From Rhodococcus gordoniae (GTDB lineage Bacteria > Actinomycetota > Actinomycetes > Mycobacteriales > Mycobacteriaceae): 64,000 nt of DNA. The position numbers and the translations under genes are program-made. The notes under the pieces are model-generated. The model saw only the letters and a list, made by a program, of their open reading frames with translations, made no database searches and was not told the origin of the DNA. Shown here in pieces: positions 44,992-55,156 of the stretch; position 1 is the stretch's first letter, and the number at the start of each line of letters is the position of its first letter. The stretch is from positions 124,001 to 188,000 of the forward strand of contig NZ_LPZN01000003.1 in the NCBI RefSeq assembly GCF_001646655.1, in the 5' to 3' direction.

Positions 44992-45941
44992 CCGGTTGCC
45001 ACCACCAGTTCGCCACCCATATCCGTATCGAGCTTCCGAAGAATCAGGCCTTCGCGCAACGCCCAGGGGCAGATCTGCAGCGTTTCCACTCCGAGGGCAC
45101 GCATACTCGCCTCCGCGACGAGGGCGCCGGCGACGAGCTGCTCGGATCGGTCGGAACTGACCCCTTCGAGTTCTGCCCGGTCGGCCGTGGTCATTCGCGA
45201 GATGAAGGCGATGAGCTGACGCAGTCCGCTCGCCGTCAGGGTCCGTTGTACCCGCAGGCCCGCCGACGAAGGAGCCGCGCCCGTCAGGCGCGCCAGGGTC
45301 CGGAAGGTCTTCGACGTGCCCACGCACAGATCCGGGTCGCCCGCGCTGCTCAGAATCTTCGCCGGTTCGGCGAGTTCCGCGTCGAGCCAGTCGCGCAGAG
45401 CCGATATCCGGCGCTTCCCGGGCGGGTCCTCACGGAACCAGTCGCGTGTGAGTCGCCCGGCACCGAGCTGGAGGGAGTAGGCGATCTCGGGATCTTCGTC
45501 GCCGCCGAACGTGAGCTCGAGCGAGCCACCCCCGATGTCGAGGTCGAGGATGTTTCCGGCGCTCCAGCCGTACCAGCGACGCACCGCCAGGAATGTCAGC
45601 CGGGCCTCGTCTTCACCGGAGAGCACGTCCAGCGACACCCCGGCTTCCCGGCGCACGCGTTGGAGGACCGCCTCGGAGTTCCCGGCGTCGCGCACCGCGG
45701 ACGTGGCGAACGCCATGAGTTCCCCGCATCCCGACGTGCGGGCGATGCTGGCGAACTCGGCGGTGGTCTCGACGAGCCGGTCGGCGCCCCTGGTGGTGAT
45801 GTCTCCGTTGTCGTCCGTGTTCTCGGACAGCCGCAGGGTGGCCTTCGTCGAACTCATCGGCGTGGGGTGCCCACCACGATGGGCGTCCACCACCAACAGG
45901 TGGACGGTGTTGCTTCCGACGTCGAGTACCCCTAAGCGCAC
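44988..45941 (-). CDS. ppx: Exopolyphosphatase/pppGpp phosphohydrolase family protein Ppx
   Basis: 317 aa, the short Ppx/GppA form (Rv0496 type) with only the two ASKHA-fold domains. Motifs: phosphate 1 loop [15 protein letters not shown] near the start, [10 protein letters not shown] and [15 protein letters not shown], and the C-terminal [15 protein letters not shown]. It removes terminal phosphate from polyphosphate. GTG at 45941, six bases after a TACCGT box, so probably leaderless. It fits with regX3 and pitA in phosphate economy. Confidence 0.93.
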   Translation of the reverse strand: MRLGVLDVGSNTVHLLVVDAHRGGHPTPMSSTKATLRLSENTDDNGDITTRGADRLVETTAEFASIARTSGCGELMAFATSAVRDAGNSEAVLQRVRREAGVSLDVLSGEDEARLTFLAVRRWYGWSAGNILDLDIGGGSLELTFGGDEDPEIAYSLQLGAGRLTRDWFREDPPGKRRISALRDWLDAELAEPAKILSSAGDPDLCVGTSKTFRTLARLTGAAPSSAGLRVQRTLTASGLRQLIAFISRMTTADRAELEGVSSDRSEQLVAGALVAEASMRALGVETLQICPWALREGLILRKLDTDMGGELVVATG

Positions 45942-45947
45942 ATCAAC

Positions 45948-45966
45948 ACGGTACTGGGTCTACCGT
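45948..45966. promoter_or_regulatory. Back-to-back -10 elements between ppx and the cysteine protein gene
   Basis: On the minus strand TACCGT (45948-45953) ends 6 bases before the ppx GTG. On the plus strand TACCGT (45961-45966) ends 8 bases before the GTG at 45975. Both fit leaderless TANNNT promoters within a 33-base gap. Confidence 0.45.
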
Positions 45967-45974
45967 CGGGACCT

Positions 45975-46805
45975 GTGACAGCAGGTATGTCCCATGCCCC
46001 ACACAAACTCGACCCGGCCCCCGAAGTCCCTCTCGACTTCCCTCGGGAATGGGTGGAGTTCATCGACCCCGACAACGACGAACACGTCATCGCCGCAGAC
46101 ATGACATGGTTGCTCTCGCGGTGGACCTGCGTGTTCGGCACCCCGGCGTGCCAAGGCATCATCGCCGACCGGCCCGACGACGGGTGCTGTTCGCACGGCG
46201 CATTCCTGTCCGACGACGACGACCGCACGAAGCTCGCGAAAGCAGTGAAACACCTCACGCCGGCCGATTGGCAGTTCATGGACAAGGGCCTGGGCAAGAA
46301 GGGCTATCTCGAAGAGGACGAGATCGACGACGAGCCCGCCCTGCGCACCCGCCGGTACAAGGGCGCGTGCATCTTCCTCAACCGCCCCGGATTCGAGGGC
46401 GGCCAGGGATGCGCCCTCCACACCATGGCGTTGCGACGCGGCATCGAACCGCTCGAGATGAAGCCCGACGTGTGCTGGCAGCTTCCGATCCGGCGCACCC
46501 AGGACTGGGTCGAACGGCCCGACGGCACCGAGGTGCTGCGCACCGTCATCACCGAGTACGACCGGCGCGGCTGGGGCGAGGGCGGTCACGACCTCGACTG
46601 GTACTGCTCCGGCTCACCCGACGCACACGTCGGCGAGCGTCCGGTCTGGCAGTCGTACGCCCCCGAACTCACCGAACTCCTCGGAGCGGCGGCCTACGAC
46701 GAGCTCGCGCGCCTGTGCCGGCGACGCCAGGGACTCGGCCTCGTCGCGATCCATCCCGCGACGTCGGCAGCACAAGCGGGCGACGGTCAGGCCTCGAGCT
46801 TGTAA
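45975..46805 (+). CDS. Conserved cysteine-rich protein (Rv0495c type)
   Basis: 276 aa, soluble. Conserved cysteines at about 52, 59, 71, 72, 132, 146 and 167 sit in [44 protein letters not shown] and DVCWQLP, a set that could bind an iron-sulfur cluster or zinc. The pattern somewhat resembles YkgJ-type metal-chelating proteins. GTG at 45975; ATG at 45987 is an alternative. It is divergent from ppx and its 3' end overlaps regX3 by 19 bases. Function unknown. Confidence 0.8.
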   Translation: MTAGMSHAPHKLDPAPEVPLDFPREWVEFIDPDNDEHVIAADMTWLLSRWTCVFGTPACQGIIADRPDDGCCSHGAFLSDDDDRTKLAKAVKHLTPADWQFMDKGLGKKGYLEEDEIDDEPALRTRRYKGACIFLNRPGFEGGQGCALHTMALRRGIEPLEMKPDVCWQLPIRRTQDWVERPDGTEVLRTVITEYDRRGWGEGGHDLDWYCSGSPDAHVGERPVWQSYAPELTELLGAAAYDELARLCRRRQGLGLVAIHPATSAAQAGDGQASSL

Positions 46806-47476
46806 CCGAGGCCGCGCACCGTCACGAGGTGGCGCGGCTTGGCCGGGTCCTGCTCGATCTTCGAGCGCAGTCGCTTGACGTGGACGTCGAGGGTCTTGGT
46901 GTCGCCGACGTAGTCGGCGCCCCAGACCCGGTCGATGAGCTGGCCTCGGGTGAGCACCCGTCCCGAATTGCGCAGGAGGTATTCGAGCAGGTCGAATTCC
47001 TTGAGCGGCAGGGCGATCGGTTCTCCGTCGACGTGGACGACATGACGGTCGACGTCCATCCGCACCGGGCCGGCCTCGAGCAGTCCGTCGTCCGGCGCGG
47101 TCTCGCTCTCGGTGTCGGCCCCACGCCGCAGGACCGCCCTGATCCGTGCGATGAGCTCGCGGGCCGAGTACGGCTTGGTGACGTAGTCGTCGGCACCGAG
47201 TTCGAGCCCGACGACCTTGTCGATCTCGCTGTCGCGAGCCGTGACCATGATGACCGGAACACCCGAGCGGGTCCGTAGTTGTTTGCACACGTCGGTGCCG
47301 CTCATTCCGGGGAGCATCAGATCGAGCAGGACGATATCGGCGCCCTGCCGGTCGAACTCGGCGAGGGCCGAGGGACCGTCGCCTGCGATCGTCGTCTCGA
47401 ACCCTTCCTTGCGCAGCAGGAAGGCGAGCGGATCCGCCAACGATTCCTCGTCCTCGACGATCAGCACACGCGTCAC
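46787..47476 (-). CDS. regX3: Two-component response regulator RegX3
   Basis: 229 aa OmpR/PhoB-type regulator. Receiver domain: acidic pair in [13 protein letters not shown], phospho-acceptor D52 in [12 protein letters not shown], switch lysine in [14 protein letters not shown]. The C-terminal winged helix begins [20 protein letters not shown] and ends [10 protein letters not shown]. It controls the phosphate-starvation response in mycobacteria. GTG at 47476. senX3 lies 61 bases upstream on the same strand; no mycobacterial MIRU repeats are in that gap. Confidence 0.95.
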   Translation of the reverse strand: MTRVLIVEDEESLADPLAFLLRKEGFETTIAGDGPSALAEFDRQGADIVLLDLMLPGMSGTDVCKQLRTRSGVPVIMVTARDSEIDKVVGLELGADDYVTKPYSARELIARIRAVLRRGADTESETAPDDGLLEAGPVRMDVDRHVVHVDGEPIALPLKEFDLLEYLLRNSGRVLTRGQLIDRVWGADYVGDTKTLDVHVKRLRSKIEQDPAKPRHLVTVRGLGYKLEA

Positions 47477-47537
47477 GAACTGGTCCTCCGTCTGTTTCTC
47501 GATATCCGTCCGCCCGGGAGCCCGGGTGGGGTCTGTG

Positions 47538-48710
47538 TCACGATCCGACCGCCTTCTCGGTGCGTTCGACGGTCTCGTCGTCGCTGTCCTCGACATGGGC
47601 GGGAACGAGCAGGGTGAAGGTGGAGCCGGTGCCCGGCTTGCTCCACAGGGTGATCTCGCCGTGGTGGTTCGCGGCCACGTGCTTGACGATGGCCAGCCCG
47701 AGGCCGGTGCCACCGGTGGCCCGCGAGCGGGCCTTGTCGACGCGGAAGAAACGCTCGAAGACCCGTTCCTGGTCTTCCTTCGCGATACCGATCCCCCGGT
47801 CGGTGACGGCCATCGCGACCTTGCCGTCGCGCAGCGACCTGCTGATCGACACCGGTGAGCCCGCCGGCGAATAGGCGATGGCGTTCTCGATGAGATTGGT
47901 CAGGGCGCTGACGAGCAGTGTCCGGTCGCCGAGCACCTCGTACCCGCTCGGCCGGTCGGTGCTGATCGTGATGGAGGCGTTCTCGGCGGTCAGGTGTGTC
48001 CGCTCGAGGGCTTCGGTGACCACGGTGTCGACGTCCACGACTTCGAGGTCGGGCAGTTTCTCGGCGCCCTGCAGCCTGGACAGGGCGATCAGCTCGGTCA
48101 CCATGTTGCCCAGGCGGGTCGCCTCGCGTTGCACCCGCTCGCCGAAGTGGCGGACGGTGTCGGGATCGTCGACCGATTCGAGCAGTGCCTCCGCGAGCAG
48201 CGCCATCGCCCCGACCGGCGTCTTGAGTTCGTGGCTGATGTTGGCGACGAAATCGCGGCGAGTCGCTTCCATCCGGACCTGTTCGGAGTCGTCGAAGGCG
48301 TAGAGCACGACGAAGCGCGGGTCGCGGTCGAGGAGTGGCCGCACCGTGCACCGCACGGCGAGGCGGTCCCGTCCGAGCGAGGATTTCGTGCCGAGGTCGA
48401 GTTCGAGAGGTTTGCGGCTCTCCAGAACCCGGGTGGCCGCGATCCAGGCACGATCGTCGATGAGACGGTTGCGTACGAGTCCGAGTTCCTCGGCCCTCGG
48501 ATTGAACAGGATGACGTCGTGGAACTTGTCGACCACGGCGATCCCGGTCGACGACCCGTGGACGACGGCGTCGAGCACGTCGAGCATCGTGAGGTCGGCG
48601 TCGTCGCTGCCGTGCGCCCGGCGCTGCGCCAGCCTCCCGACGGCGACGGTGACGATCCCGCCGAGGACCGCCGCGACCACGGCCAGCATGACGGCCTGCG
48701 TAACACTCAC
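47538..48710 (-). CDS. senX3: Sensor histidine kinase SenX3
   Basis: 390 aa. One N-terminal membrane helix (VMLAVVAAVLGGIVTVAVG), a PAS-like domain (about 41-141), HisKA with FVANISHELKTPVGAMALL (phospho-His near residue 160), and an HATPase with NLIENAIAYSPAG and GGTGLGLAIVKHVAANH. It lacks an extracellular domain, as SenX3 does; phosphate status is read through the Pst/PhoU system. GTG at 48710 is chosen since homologues start near there. Direct repeats 83 bases upstream suggest autoregulation by RegX3. Confidence 0.95.
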   Translation of the reverse strand: MSVTQAVMLAVVAAVLGGIVTVAVGRLAQRRAHGSDDADLTMLDVLDAVVHGSSTGIAVVDKFHDVILFNPRAEELGLVRNRLIDDRAWIAATRVLESRKPLELDLGTKSSLGRDRLAVRCTVRPLLDRDPRFVVLYAFDDSEQVRMEATRRDFVANISHELKTPVGAMALLAEALLESVDDPDTVRHFGERVQREATRLGNMVTELIALSRLQGAEKLPDLEVVDVDTVVTEALERTHLTAENASITISTDRPSGYEVLGDRTLLVSALTNLIENAIAYSPAGSPVSISRSLRDGKVAMAVTDRGIGIAKEDQERVFERFFRVDKARSRATGGTGLGLAIVKHVAANHHGEITLWSKPGTGSTFTLLVPAHVEDSDDETVERTEKAVGS

Positions 48711-48792
48711 ACTTGGAATCGTAATGACACCGGTACCCCGCCGGACACCGGGTAGCCGGCATTTCCCGCACGTCACACCGCATTTTTCGGTT

Positions 48793-48825
48793 GTTCGAGC
48801 GTTGTTCACCGATTGTTCGCCCGGC
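48793..48825. promoter_or_regulatory. Three 11-bp direct repeats before senX3-regX3 (PHO-box-like)
   Basis: GTTCGAGCGTT, GTTCACCGATT and GTTCGCCCGGC follow each other at exactly 11-base spacing from 48793, matching the GTTCACC-type unit of actinobacterial PHO boxes. They lie 83-115 bases upstream of the senX3 start. Confidence 0.55.
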
Positions 48826-48832
48826 ACGGACG

Positions 48833-48870
48833 CAACCGACCCCGTCGCCGGCCGGCGACGGGGTCGGTTG
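48833..48870 (-). terminator. 38-base palindrome after gpmA
   Basis: A perfect inverted repeat centred at 48851/48852 with 19-base arms, 19 bases past the gpmA stop. No U-run. Confidence 0.65.
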
Positions 48871-48888
48871 TCGGTCCTGTCGGAACCG

Positions 48889-49635
48889 TTACTTGGCGCC
48901 CTGGTTCGCGACCGCGGCCGCTCCGGCAGCCGCGGCCTCGGGATCGAGGTACGTTCCGCCCGGGTTCAGCGGACGCAGGTTCTCGTCGAGGTCGTAGCGC
49001 AGCGGGATGCCCGTCGGGATGTTCAGGCCGGCGATGTCGTCGTCGGAGATCCCGTCGAGGTGCTTGACGAGTGCGCGCAGCGAGTTGCCGTGTGCGGTGA
49101 CGAGCACGGTCTTGCCCGCGAGCAGGTCCTGGGAGATCGTCGACTCCCAGTACGGGATCAGACGGGTGACGACGTCCTTCAGGCACTCCGTGAGGGGAAC
49201 CTCGTCGACGTCGGCGTAGCGCGGGTCGGCGTCCTGGCTGTACTTCGAACCCGGCTCGATCGGCGGCGGCGGGGTGTCGTAGCTGCGACGCCACAGCATG
49301 AACTGCTCCTCGCCGAACTCGTCCTTGATCTCGGACTTGTTCTTGCCCTGGAGCGCACCGTAGTGGCGCTCGTTGAGACGCCAGTCGCGGATGACGGGGA
49401 TCCAGTGCCGGTCGGCGGCGTCGAGCGCGAAGTTGGCGGTGCTGATCGCGCGGCGCAGCAGGGAGGTGTAGGAGACGTCGGGAAGCACGTTGTGCTCGGC
49501 GAGGAGGGCACCGGCCCGCTTGCCCTCGGCGATCCCCTTGTCGGTCAGATGAACGTCCACCCAGCCGGTGAACAGGTTCATCGCATTCCATTCGCTCTCG
49601 CCGTGGCGGAGCAGAACAAGTGTTCCGATACTCAT
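48889..49635 (-). CDS. gpmA: 2,3-Bisphosphoglycerate-dependent phosphoglycerate mutase
   Basis: 248 aa glycolytic enzyme interconverting 3- and 2-phosphoglycerate. The phospho-histidine motif [20 protein letters not shown] is at the N-terminus, [15 protein letters not shown] in the middle, and the second histidine in [22 protein letters not shown] at 49635. It is upstream of senX3-regX3 in the same order as in mycobacteria, separated by a strong terminator, so probably a separate transcript. Confidence 0.96.
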   Translation of the reverse strand: MSIGTLVLLRHGESEWNAMNLFTGWVDVHLTDKGIAEGKRAGALLAEHNVLPDVSYTSLLRRAISTANFALDAADRHWIPVIRDWRLNERHYGALQGKNKSEIKDEFGEEQFMLWRRSYDTPPPPIEPGSKYSQDADPRYADVDEVPLTECLKDVVTRLIPYWESTISQDLLAGKTVLVTAHGNSLRALVKHLDGISDDDIAGLNIPTGIPLRYDLDENLRPLNPGGTYLDPEAAAAGAAAVANQGAK

Positions 49636-49763
49636 GGCCCAATCCTGACACGCGCGGATGGCGATTTCGCCACGGGCGCCCCCGATCGTCGGCTATATCC
49701 GACAACGTGCGTTGCCAGAAAGGCTGGTTCACAGTGCTCCGCGGTCCACGGGCATCGAAAACA

Positions 49764-49800
49764 GGTGTGGCTCCGATGCGGCGGGCACCGGAGCCACACC
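49764..49800 (-). terminator. Hairpin after the 4CL-like ligase gene
   Basis: GGTGTGGCTCCG (49764-49775) pairs perfectly with CGGAGCCACACC (49789-49800) around a 13-base loop, 10 bases past the stop. Confidence 0.65.
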
Positions 49801-49810
49801 CCCGCAGATG

Positions 49811-51397
49811 TCAGGCGTTCAGTGCACGCAGATCCTTGCGGAGAATCTTGCCCGCAGAGGATTTCGGCACCGTGTCGATGAACTCCACCTGCCGGACCTT
49901 CTTGTGCGGCGCGACCCGCCCGGCCACGAACTCGATGACCTCGTCCTCGGTGATCGTCGAATCCTGCTGCCGGACGACGAAGGCCTTCGGGACCTCCTCA
50001 CCCTCGTCGTCGCGGACCCCGATCACCGCGGCGTCCGCGATCTGCGGATGAGTGAGCAACAGCGCCTCGAGTTCGGCCGGCGGCACCTGGTAGCCCTTGT
50101 ACTTGATGAGTTCCTTGAGCCTGTCGACGATCCGGACGGCGCCCTTCGCGTCGACGGTGGCGATATCACCGGTATGGAGGAAGCCGTCCTCGTCGAGGGT
50201 GTCGGACGTGGCCTCGGGGTTGCCGAGGTAGCCGACCATGACGTTCGGTCCCTTGCACCACAGTTCGCCGGGCGCCGAGACACCCTCACCGGTGGGGTAC
50301 TCGACCTCCTCACCGGTCGCGGGATCGACGATCTTGCATTCCATGTTCGCGATCGTCGGACCGACCGAATCGAGTTCGGTGTCGTTGTCGTCGAAGGGGA
50401 TTGCGTGCGACACCGGCGACATCTCCGACATGCCGTAGCCCTGCCGGACGTTGCAGCCGAGCCGGGCGGCGACGGCGCCGGCGAGCTCCTTGTCGAGCGG
50501 TGCGGCACCGGAGAACACCGTATGCACACTCGACAGGTCGTACCGGTCGACGAGGGGGTGCTTGGCGAGCGCGACCGCGACGGGCGGCGCGATGAACACG
50601 TACGTGCACTTGTGTTCCGAGATGTAGGTGAGGAAGTCGACGAGATCGAACTTCGGCATCGTCACCAGCGAGGCACGGTTGCAGAGGGCGGCGTTCAGCA
50701 GCACCGTCATGCCGTAGATGTGGAAGAAGGGCAGCAGTGCGAGCACGCGATCGTCGGCGCCGATCCCCATGCGCGGGTTGATCTGGGAGACGTTGGCCAC
50801 GAGATTGCGGTGCGTGAGCATCACACCCTTGGGCCGGCCGGTCGTGCCCGAGGAGTACGGCAACACTGCGAGGTGAGTCGCCGGATCGAACTCGACGGCG
50901 GGGGCCGGTGCACCCTCGGTGAGCAGGTCGCGCAGGGAGGGATGCCCCTCGGCGCCGTCGAGCACGATGAGCAGCTCGTCGGGGATGCCGGCGGCCGCGG
51001 CGGCCTCCTTCGCCTGCGGCAGGAACAGGGAGACCGTGAACAGTGCGACGGCTCCCGAGTCGTCGAGCTGCTTCGAGATCTCACCGGCCGTGTAGAGGGC
51101 GTTGATCGTGGTCGCGGTGGCTCCGGACCGCAGGATGCCGTGGAAGACCGAGGCGAAGGCCGGCACGTTGGGCGCGAGCAGGCCGACCACCTTCCCGACA
51201 CCGATGCCCCGGGCGGCCAGCGCCCCGGCCACAGCATCGATGTGGGCCACGAGCGTGCGGTAGTCCGTCACGGCGCCGGACGCGCCGTCGATCAGGGCGG
51301 GTCGCGCGAGGTCGGACTCGTCGAGCGAACCGAACAGGAAGTCGTAGACACTCGATGCCGGGATGTCGACGTCGGGAAAGGGACTACGGAAACTCAT
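49811..51397 (-). CDS. 4-Coumarate-CoA ligase-like acyl-CoA synthetase (FadD family)
   Basis: 528 aa adenylate-forming enzyme. P-loop LPYSSGTTGRPKGVMLTHRN, adenine motif QGYGMSEMSPVSHAIP, hinge DGFLHTGDIATVDAKG with IVDRLKELIKYKGYQVPPAE, and the catalytic lysine in SSAGKILRKDLRAL. The best resemblance is to 4CL/FadD proteins that activate aromatic or fatty acids. The ATG at 51397 has GGAGG 6 bases upstream; ATG at 51403 overlaps that site. Not part of the mycobacterial order here, so probably a lineage-specific insertion. Confidence 0.88.
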   Translation of the reverse strand: MSFRSPFPDVDIPASSVYDFLFGSLDESDLARPALIDGASGAVTDYRTLVAHIDAVAGALAARGIGVGKVVGLLAPNVPAFASVFHGILRSGATATTINALYTAGEISKQLDDSGAVALFTVSLFLPQAKEAAAAAGIPDELLIVLDGAEGHPSLRDLLTEGAPAPAVEFDPATHLAVLPYSSGTTGRPKGVMLTHRNLVANVSQINPRMGIGADDRVLALLPFFHIYGMTVLLNAALCNRASLVTMPKFDLVDFLTYISEHKCTYVFIAPPVAVALAKHPLVDRYDLSSVHTVFSGAAPLDKELAGAVAARLGCNVRQGYGMSEMSPVSHAIPFDDNDTELDSVGPTIANMECKIVDPATGEEVEYPTGEGVSAPGELWCKGPNVMVGYLGNPEATSDTLDEDGFLHTGDIATVDAKGAVRIVDRLKELIKYKGYQVPPAELEALLLTHPQIADAAVIGVRDDEGEEVPKAFVVRQQDSTITEDEVIEFVAGRVAPHKKVRQVEFIDTVPKSSAGKILRKDLRALNA

Positions 51398-51543
51398 TCT
51401 CATCCTCCGAGCATTCTGTCCGGCACGCGGTGCCGACTTTCGGTCGAGGTCACACTACCGCAGTGATGTGAACCCGGTCACAGGCGTTGTGAGGATACCG
51501 GTTGCACCGGGCGCCCGGCCACGCCCGGCCTGCCGGGAGCGCA

Positions 51544-51579
51544 CGAACCCCGCGTGCGACGAATCGCACGCGGGGTTCG
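51544..51579 (-). terminator. Hairpin after the rpf gene
   Basis: Perfect 16-base arms 51544-51559 and 51564-51579 with the loop CGAA, 19 bases past the rpf stop. Confidence 0.7.
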
Positions 51580-51598
51580 GAAGCTGCTCGGGCTGCGC

Positions 51599-52369
<771 letters not shown>

Positions 52370-52924
52370 TCACCCGTTCGCTTCGCGCGGAGCCTCGGGT
52401 TCGTCGTCGTCCGTCTCGGGGTCGAACGGCGTACCGGTCTCCCCCTCGATGAGGTGACGGAACGGCTCGAGATTGCGCAGCGGCTCGCCGCGCGAGACGC
52501 GCCACTCCCACTCACGCTTGATCGACGTGATGAACCCGATGCCGAGAATGATGTCGAAGTCGTGGTCGGCCGCCTCGAGCACCTGCCCGAGGACCGCGTC
52601 GATCTCCTCGGGGGTCACGGCGTGCGCGGCGATGCGTCCCACCAGGTAGATGTCGCCGACCTTGTCGAGGGTGTAGGCCACGCCGTAGAGGCGCCGATTG
52701 CGGCGCAGCAGATAGCGGTACACCGATTCGAAGTTCTCGTCCGGTTTGCGGCACACGAATGCCTCGACCCGCACACCGTGTCGTCCGACACTGAGCAGAG
52801 TGGTCGTCTCGAGCTTCTTCTCACCCGGAAGCTTGACGACGAAGTGCCCGCCCTCCTTGACAGAGAACTCGAGCCCGCGATCGCGCAGCGTCGATTCGAT
52901 CGATTCGATGAGCCGGTCGCTCAT
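52370..52924 (-). CDS. YbjN-domain protein (Rv0487 type)
   Basis: 184 aa. The fold is that of YbjN/type III secretion chaperone-like proteins: [58 protein letters not shown] and [19 protein letters not shown]. It probably acts as a small cytosolic adaptor; no enzymatic motif. ATG overlaps the mshA stop (ATGA), a coupling conserved in mycobacteria. An acidic C-terminus ([17 protein letters not shown]) ends the protein. Confidence 0.85.
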   Translation of the reverse strand: MSDRLIESIESTLRDRGLEFSVKEGGHFVVKLPGEKKLETTTLLSVGRHGVRVEAFVCRKPDENFESVYRYLLRRNRRLYGVAYTLDKVGDIYLVGRIAAHAVTPEEIDAVLGQVLEAADHDFDIILGIGFITSIKREWEWRVSRGEPLRNLEPFRHLIEGETGTPFDPETDDDEPEAPREANG

Positions 52925-54255
52925 GCGGTGACTCCCCTCGTCCGTCGCAACTTCCACACTCCCCGCTGCCGCCGCAGCGAATGCTCGCCGGTACCGAAGG
53001 CCCGGTTACGGCGCATCCCCGCCCGGCGGTAGCTGTCGAGCAGGCCTTCTGCGGTGTGTTCCCACGAGAAGGACTCCGCATGCACAGGCGCGGTCTCCGC
53101 GAATCGCGCGAGGCGATCGGGATCGCCCACCAGAGAACGCAGCGCGGTCGCCCAGTCGTCGATGCGGTGCCCGTCGACGAGCATGCCGGTCTCCCCGTCG
53201 CGCACCGCGACGCCGAGACCACCGACGTTCGCGGCCAGCACGGGCGTGCCGCATGCCTGCGCTTCGATCGCGACGAGACCGAACGACTCCGAATAGCTCG
53301 GCACCGCAACGAGATCGGCGGCCCGGTAGACCTGGGCCAGACGGTCCGGGGGTTGCGGCGGGAGGAAGGTGACCCGCGACGCGATGCCCAGCGCGGATGC
53401 GAGTTCGATGAGCGCATCGGGCCGCTCGAGGCCGGTTCCGGACGGGCCTCCCACGACCAGCACCCGCAACGGCATGCCGGGGTCGTCGGCGAGTGCTCGC
53501 GCGGCGGCCTCGAGCAACACGTCGGGGGCCTTGAGCGGCTGGATACGGCCCACGAACGCCACAACGGTCTCACGCGGGTCGAGTCCGAGTTCTGCGCGAG
53601 CGGCCGCACGGTCGCCGGGCCGGTAGCGATTGAGGTCGGCGCCCGGGGCGACGACGTCGATCTTCGCGGGATCGGCCCCGTAGATACGTTCGAGCTGCCC
53701 TGCCTCGTCGGCGGTGTTGGCCACCAGCCGATCGGATTCCGCGACGACCTGTTGCTCCCCGATCTGCCGGGCTGCGGGTTCGGGGGTGTCGCCCGCGGCG
53801 AGCGACGCGTTCTTCACCGCGGCGAGGGTGTGGGCGGTGTGCACCAGCGGCACACCCCAGCGGTCGCGTGCGAGCCAGCCGACCTGCCCGGACAGCCAGT
53901 AGTGCGAGTGCACGAGGTCGTAGTAGCCCTGCGGGTGCCGCGCTTCCTCGCGCAGCACACCGGCGGCGAAGGCGCACAGCTGCGTCGGCAGATCGTGTTT
54001 GTCGAGCCCTTCGAACGGGCCGGCCTCGATGTTGCGGACGAGAACCCCGGGTGCGGCCTGCTGCACGGCCGGGTCTGCCGACGAGGTCGCGCGGGTGAAG
54101 ATCTCGACTTCCACGCCGCGACGCGCGAGCTCGACAGCGGTCTGCAGGACGTACACGTTCATGCCGCCTGCGTCCCCGGTTCCGGGCTGCGCCAGCGGCG
54201 AGGTGTGGACCGAGATCACGGCCACGCGGTGCGGGCGGCTGGGCTGGGACGTCAC
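52921..54255 (-). CDS. mshA: D-inositol-3-phosphate glycosyltransferase MshA
   Basis: 444 aa GT4 enzyme making the first mycothiol intermediate from UDP-GlcNAc and 1L-inositol-1-phosphate. Motifs: [20 protein letters not shown] (phosphate-binding GDAGGMNVY region), [31 protein letters not shown], and the EX7E motif in [21 protein letters not shown] start at 54255 overlaps the hydrolase stop. Mycothiol is the cysteine-based redox buffer of actinobacteria. Confidence 0.96.
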   Translation of the reverse strand: MTSQPSRPHRVAVISVHTSPLAQPGTGDAGGMNVYVLQTAVELARRGVEVEIFTRATSSADPAVQQAAPGVLVRNIEAGPFEGLDKHDLPTQLCAFAAGVLREEARHPQGYYDLVHSHYWLSGQVGWLARDRWGVPLVHTAHTLAAVKNASLAAGDTPEPAARQIGEQQVVAESDRLVANTADEAGQLERIYGADPAKIDVVAPGADLNRYRPGDRAAARAELGLDPRETVVAFVGRIQPLKAPDVLLEAAARALADDPGMPLRVLVVGGPSGTGLERPDALIELASALGIASRVTFLPPQPPDRLAQVYRAADLVAVPSYSESFGLVAIEAQACGTPVLAANVGGLGVAVRDGETGMLVDGHRIDDWATALRSLVGDPDRLARFAETAPVHAESFSWEHTAEGLLDSYRRAGMRRNRAFGTGEHSLRRQRGVWKLRRTRGVTA

Positions 54256-55151
54256 CCCTCCATACTGCCCTGCTGCCGATCTTCGCGTGTCGTCGACTCC
54301 GCCGTCGCGGCCCGAGCGAACTCTCCGACCTCGGCGACGAACCGGTCCGGATCCTCGACGAACGGACCGTGGTCGACGCCCTCCCAGATCGAGGTCGTGA
54401 CGCGCCGCAGCAGTGACGCCGCATGGTGCGCCGCGGAGACGTCGACGACCGAGTCGGCGTCGCCGTGCAGGAGGAGAACCGGCACCTCCAGGTCCGCGAG
54501 CAGGTCGTCGTTGCCCACCGCGCGATCGAACAGGGCGGCACGTACCCGCGGCGGGGTGGACAGACTCGCACCGAACAGCGCCTGCGACACCGCGCCCTTG
54601 CCCTCGCGGAGACCACCGCCCTCGACAGGACCGGTGAGCGCGTTGCCGAACGAGCCGAGTGCGCGCACCGCCTCCTCGGGGTCCTCCGACATCGCAGCGG
54701 GGATCGCGGCGCGCATCGAGGCACCGACGCGTCCACCCTTCTCGCCGCGGCCGATGCTCGTGATGGCACCCACGAGAACCAGCCCCGCGACGGCTCCCGC
54801 GCCGTGCTCGGCGAGATAGTCGCAGATCACCAGGCCGCCGTACGACCAGCCGAGCAGCACCGCCGGGTTCGCCTCCGAGACGCTCTCGGCGGCAAGGACA
54901 GCGGCGAGATCACCGGCCCAGAGGGCACGGTCCGCGTATCCGGTCTCGGAAGCCTGCGAGTAACCGTGTCCGCGCAGGTCGACGGCGACCACCCGGAAGT
55001 CCCGGGCGAGCGCGTCCAGGACTCGGTCGCCCCAGCAGCGCGACGACTGCGCCCATCCGTGGACGAGCACGAGAACCGGTGCCGTGTCGGAGCCGAATAC
55101 GCGATACACGAGGGAGGTGCCGTCGATGCCGGCCACTTCACGAACTGCCAT
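54252..55151 (-). CDS. Alpha/beta-hydrolase fold protein
   Basis: 299 aa. Oxyanion HG motif [20 protein letters not shown], nucleophile elbow [16 protein letters not shown] (Ser in GWSYGG), acid strand [15 protein letters not shown] and the histidine in [16 protein letters not shown]. This is a complete Ser-Asp-His triad. It resembles haloperoxidase/BpoC-like and MenH-like hydrolases, but nothing shows the substrate. ATG at 55151. Coupled to mshA by a GTGA overlap, which raises the question of a linked role. Confidence 0.85.
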   Translation of the reverse strand: MAVREVAGIDGTSLVYRVFGSDTAPVLVLVHGWAQSSRCWGDRVLDALARDFRVVAVDLRGHGYSQASETGYADRALWAGDLAAVLAAESVSEANPAVLLGWSYGGLVICDYLAEHGAGAVAGLVLVGAITSIGRGEKGGRVGASMRAAIPAAMSEDPEEAVRALGSFGNALTGPVEGGGLREGKGAVSQALFGASLSTPPRVRAALFDRAVGNDDLLADLEVPVLLLHGDADSVVDVSAAHHAASLLRRVTTSIWEGVDHGPFVEDPDRFVAEVGEFARAATAESTTREDRQQGSMEG

Positions 55152-55156
55152 GTGCG

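Noticed and set aside
19086-46805. Three convergent gene pairs (19086-19104, 28344-28362, 46787-46805) each overlap by exactly 19 bases
   Set aside because: The overlapping sequences are not related beyond TCAGG, which includes the stop codon; identical length is most likely coincidence.
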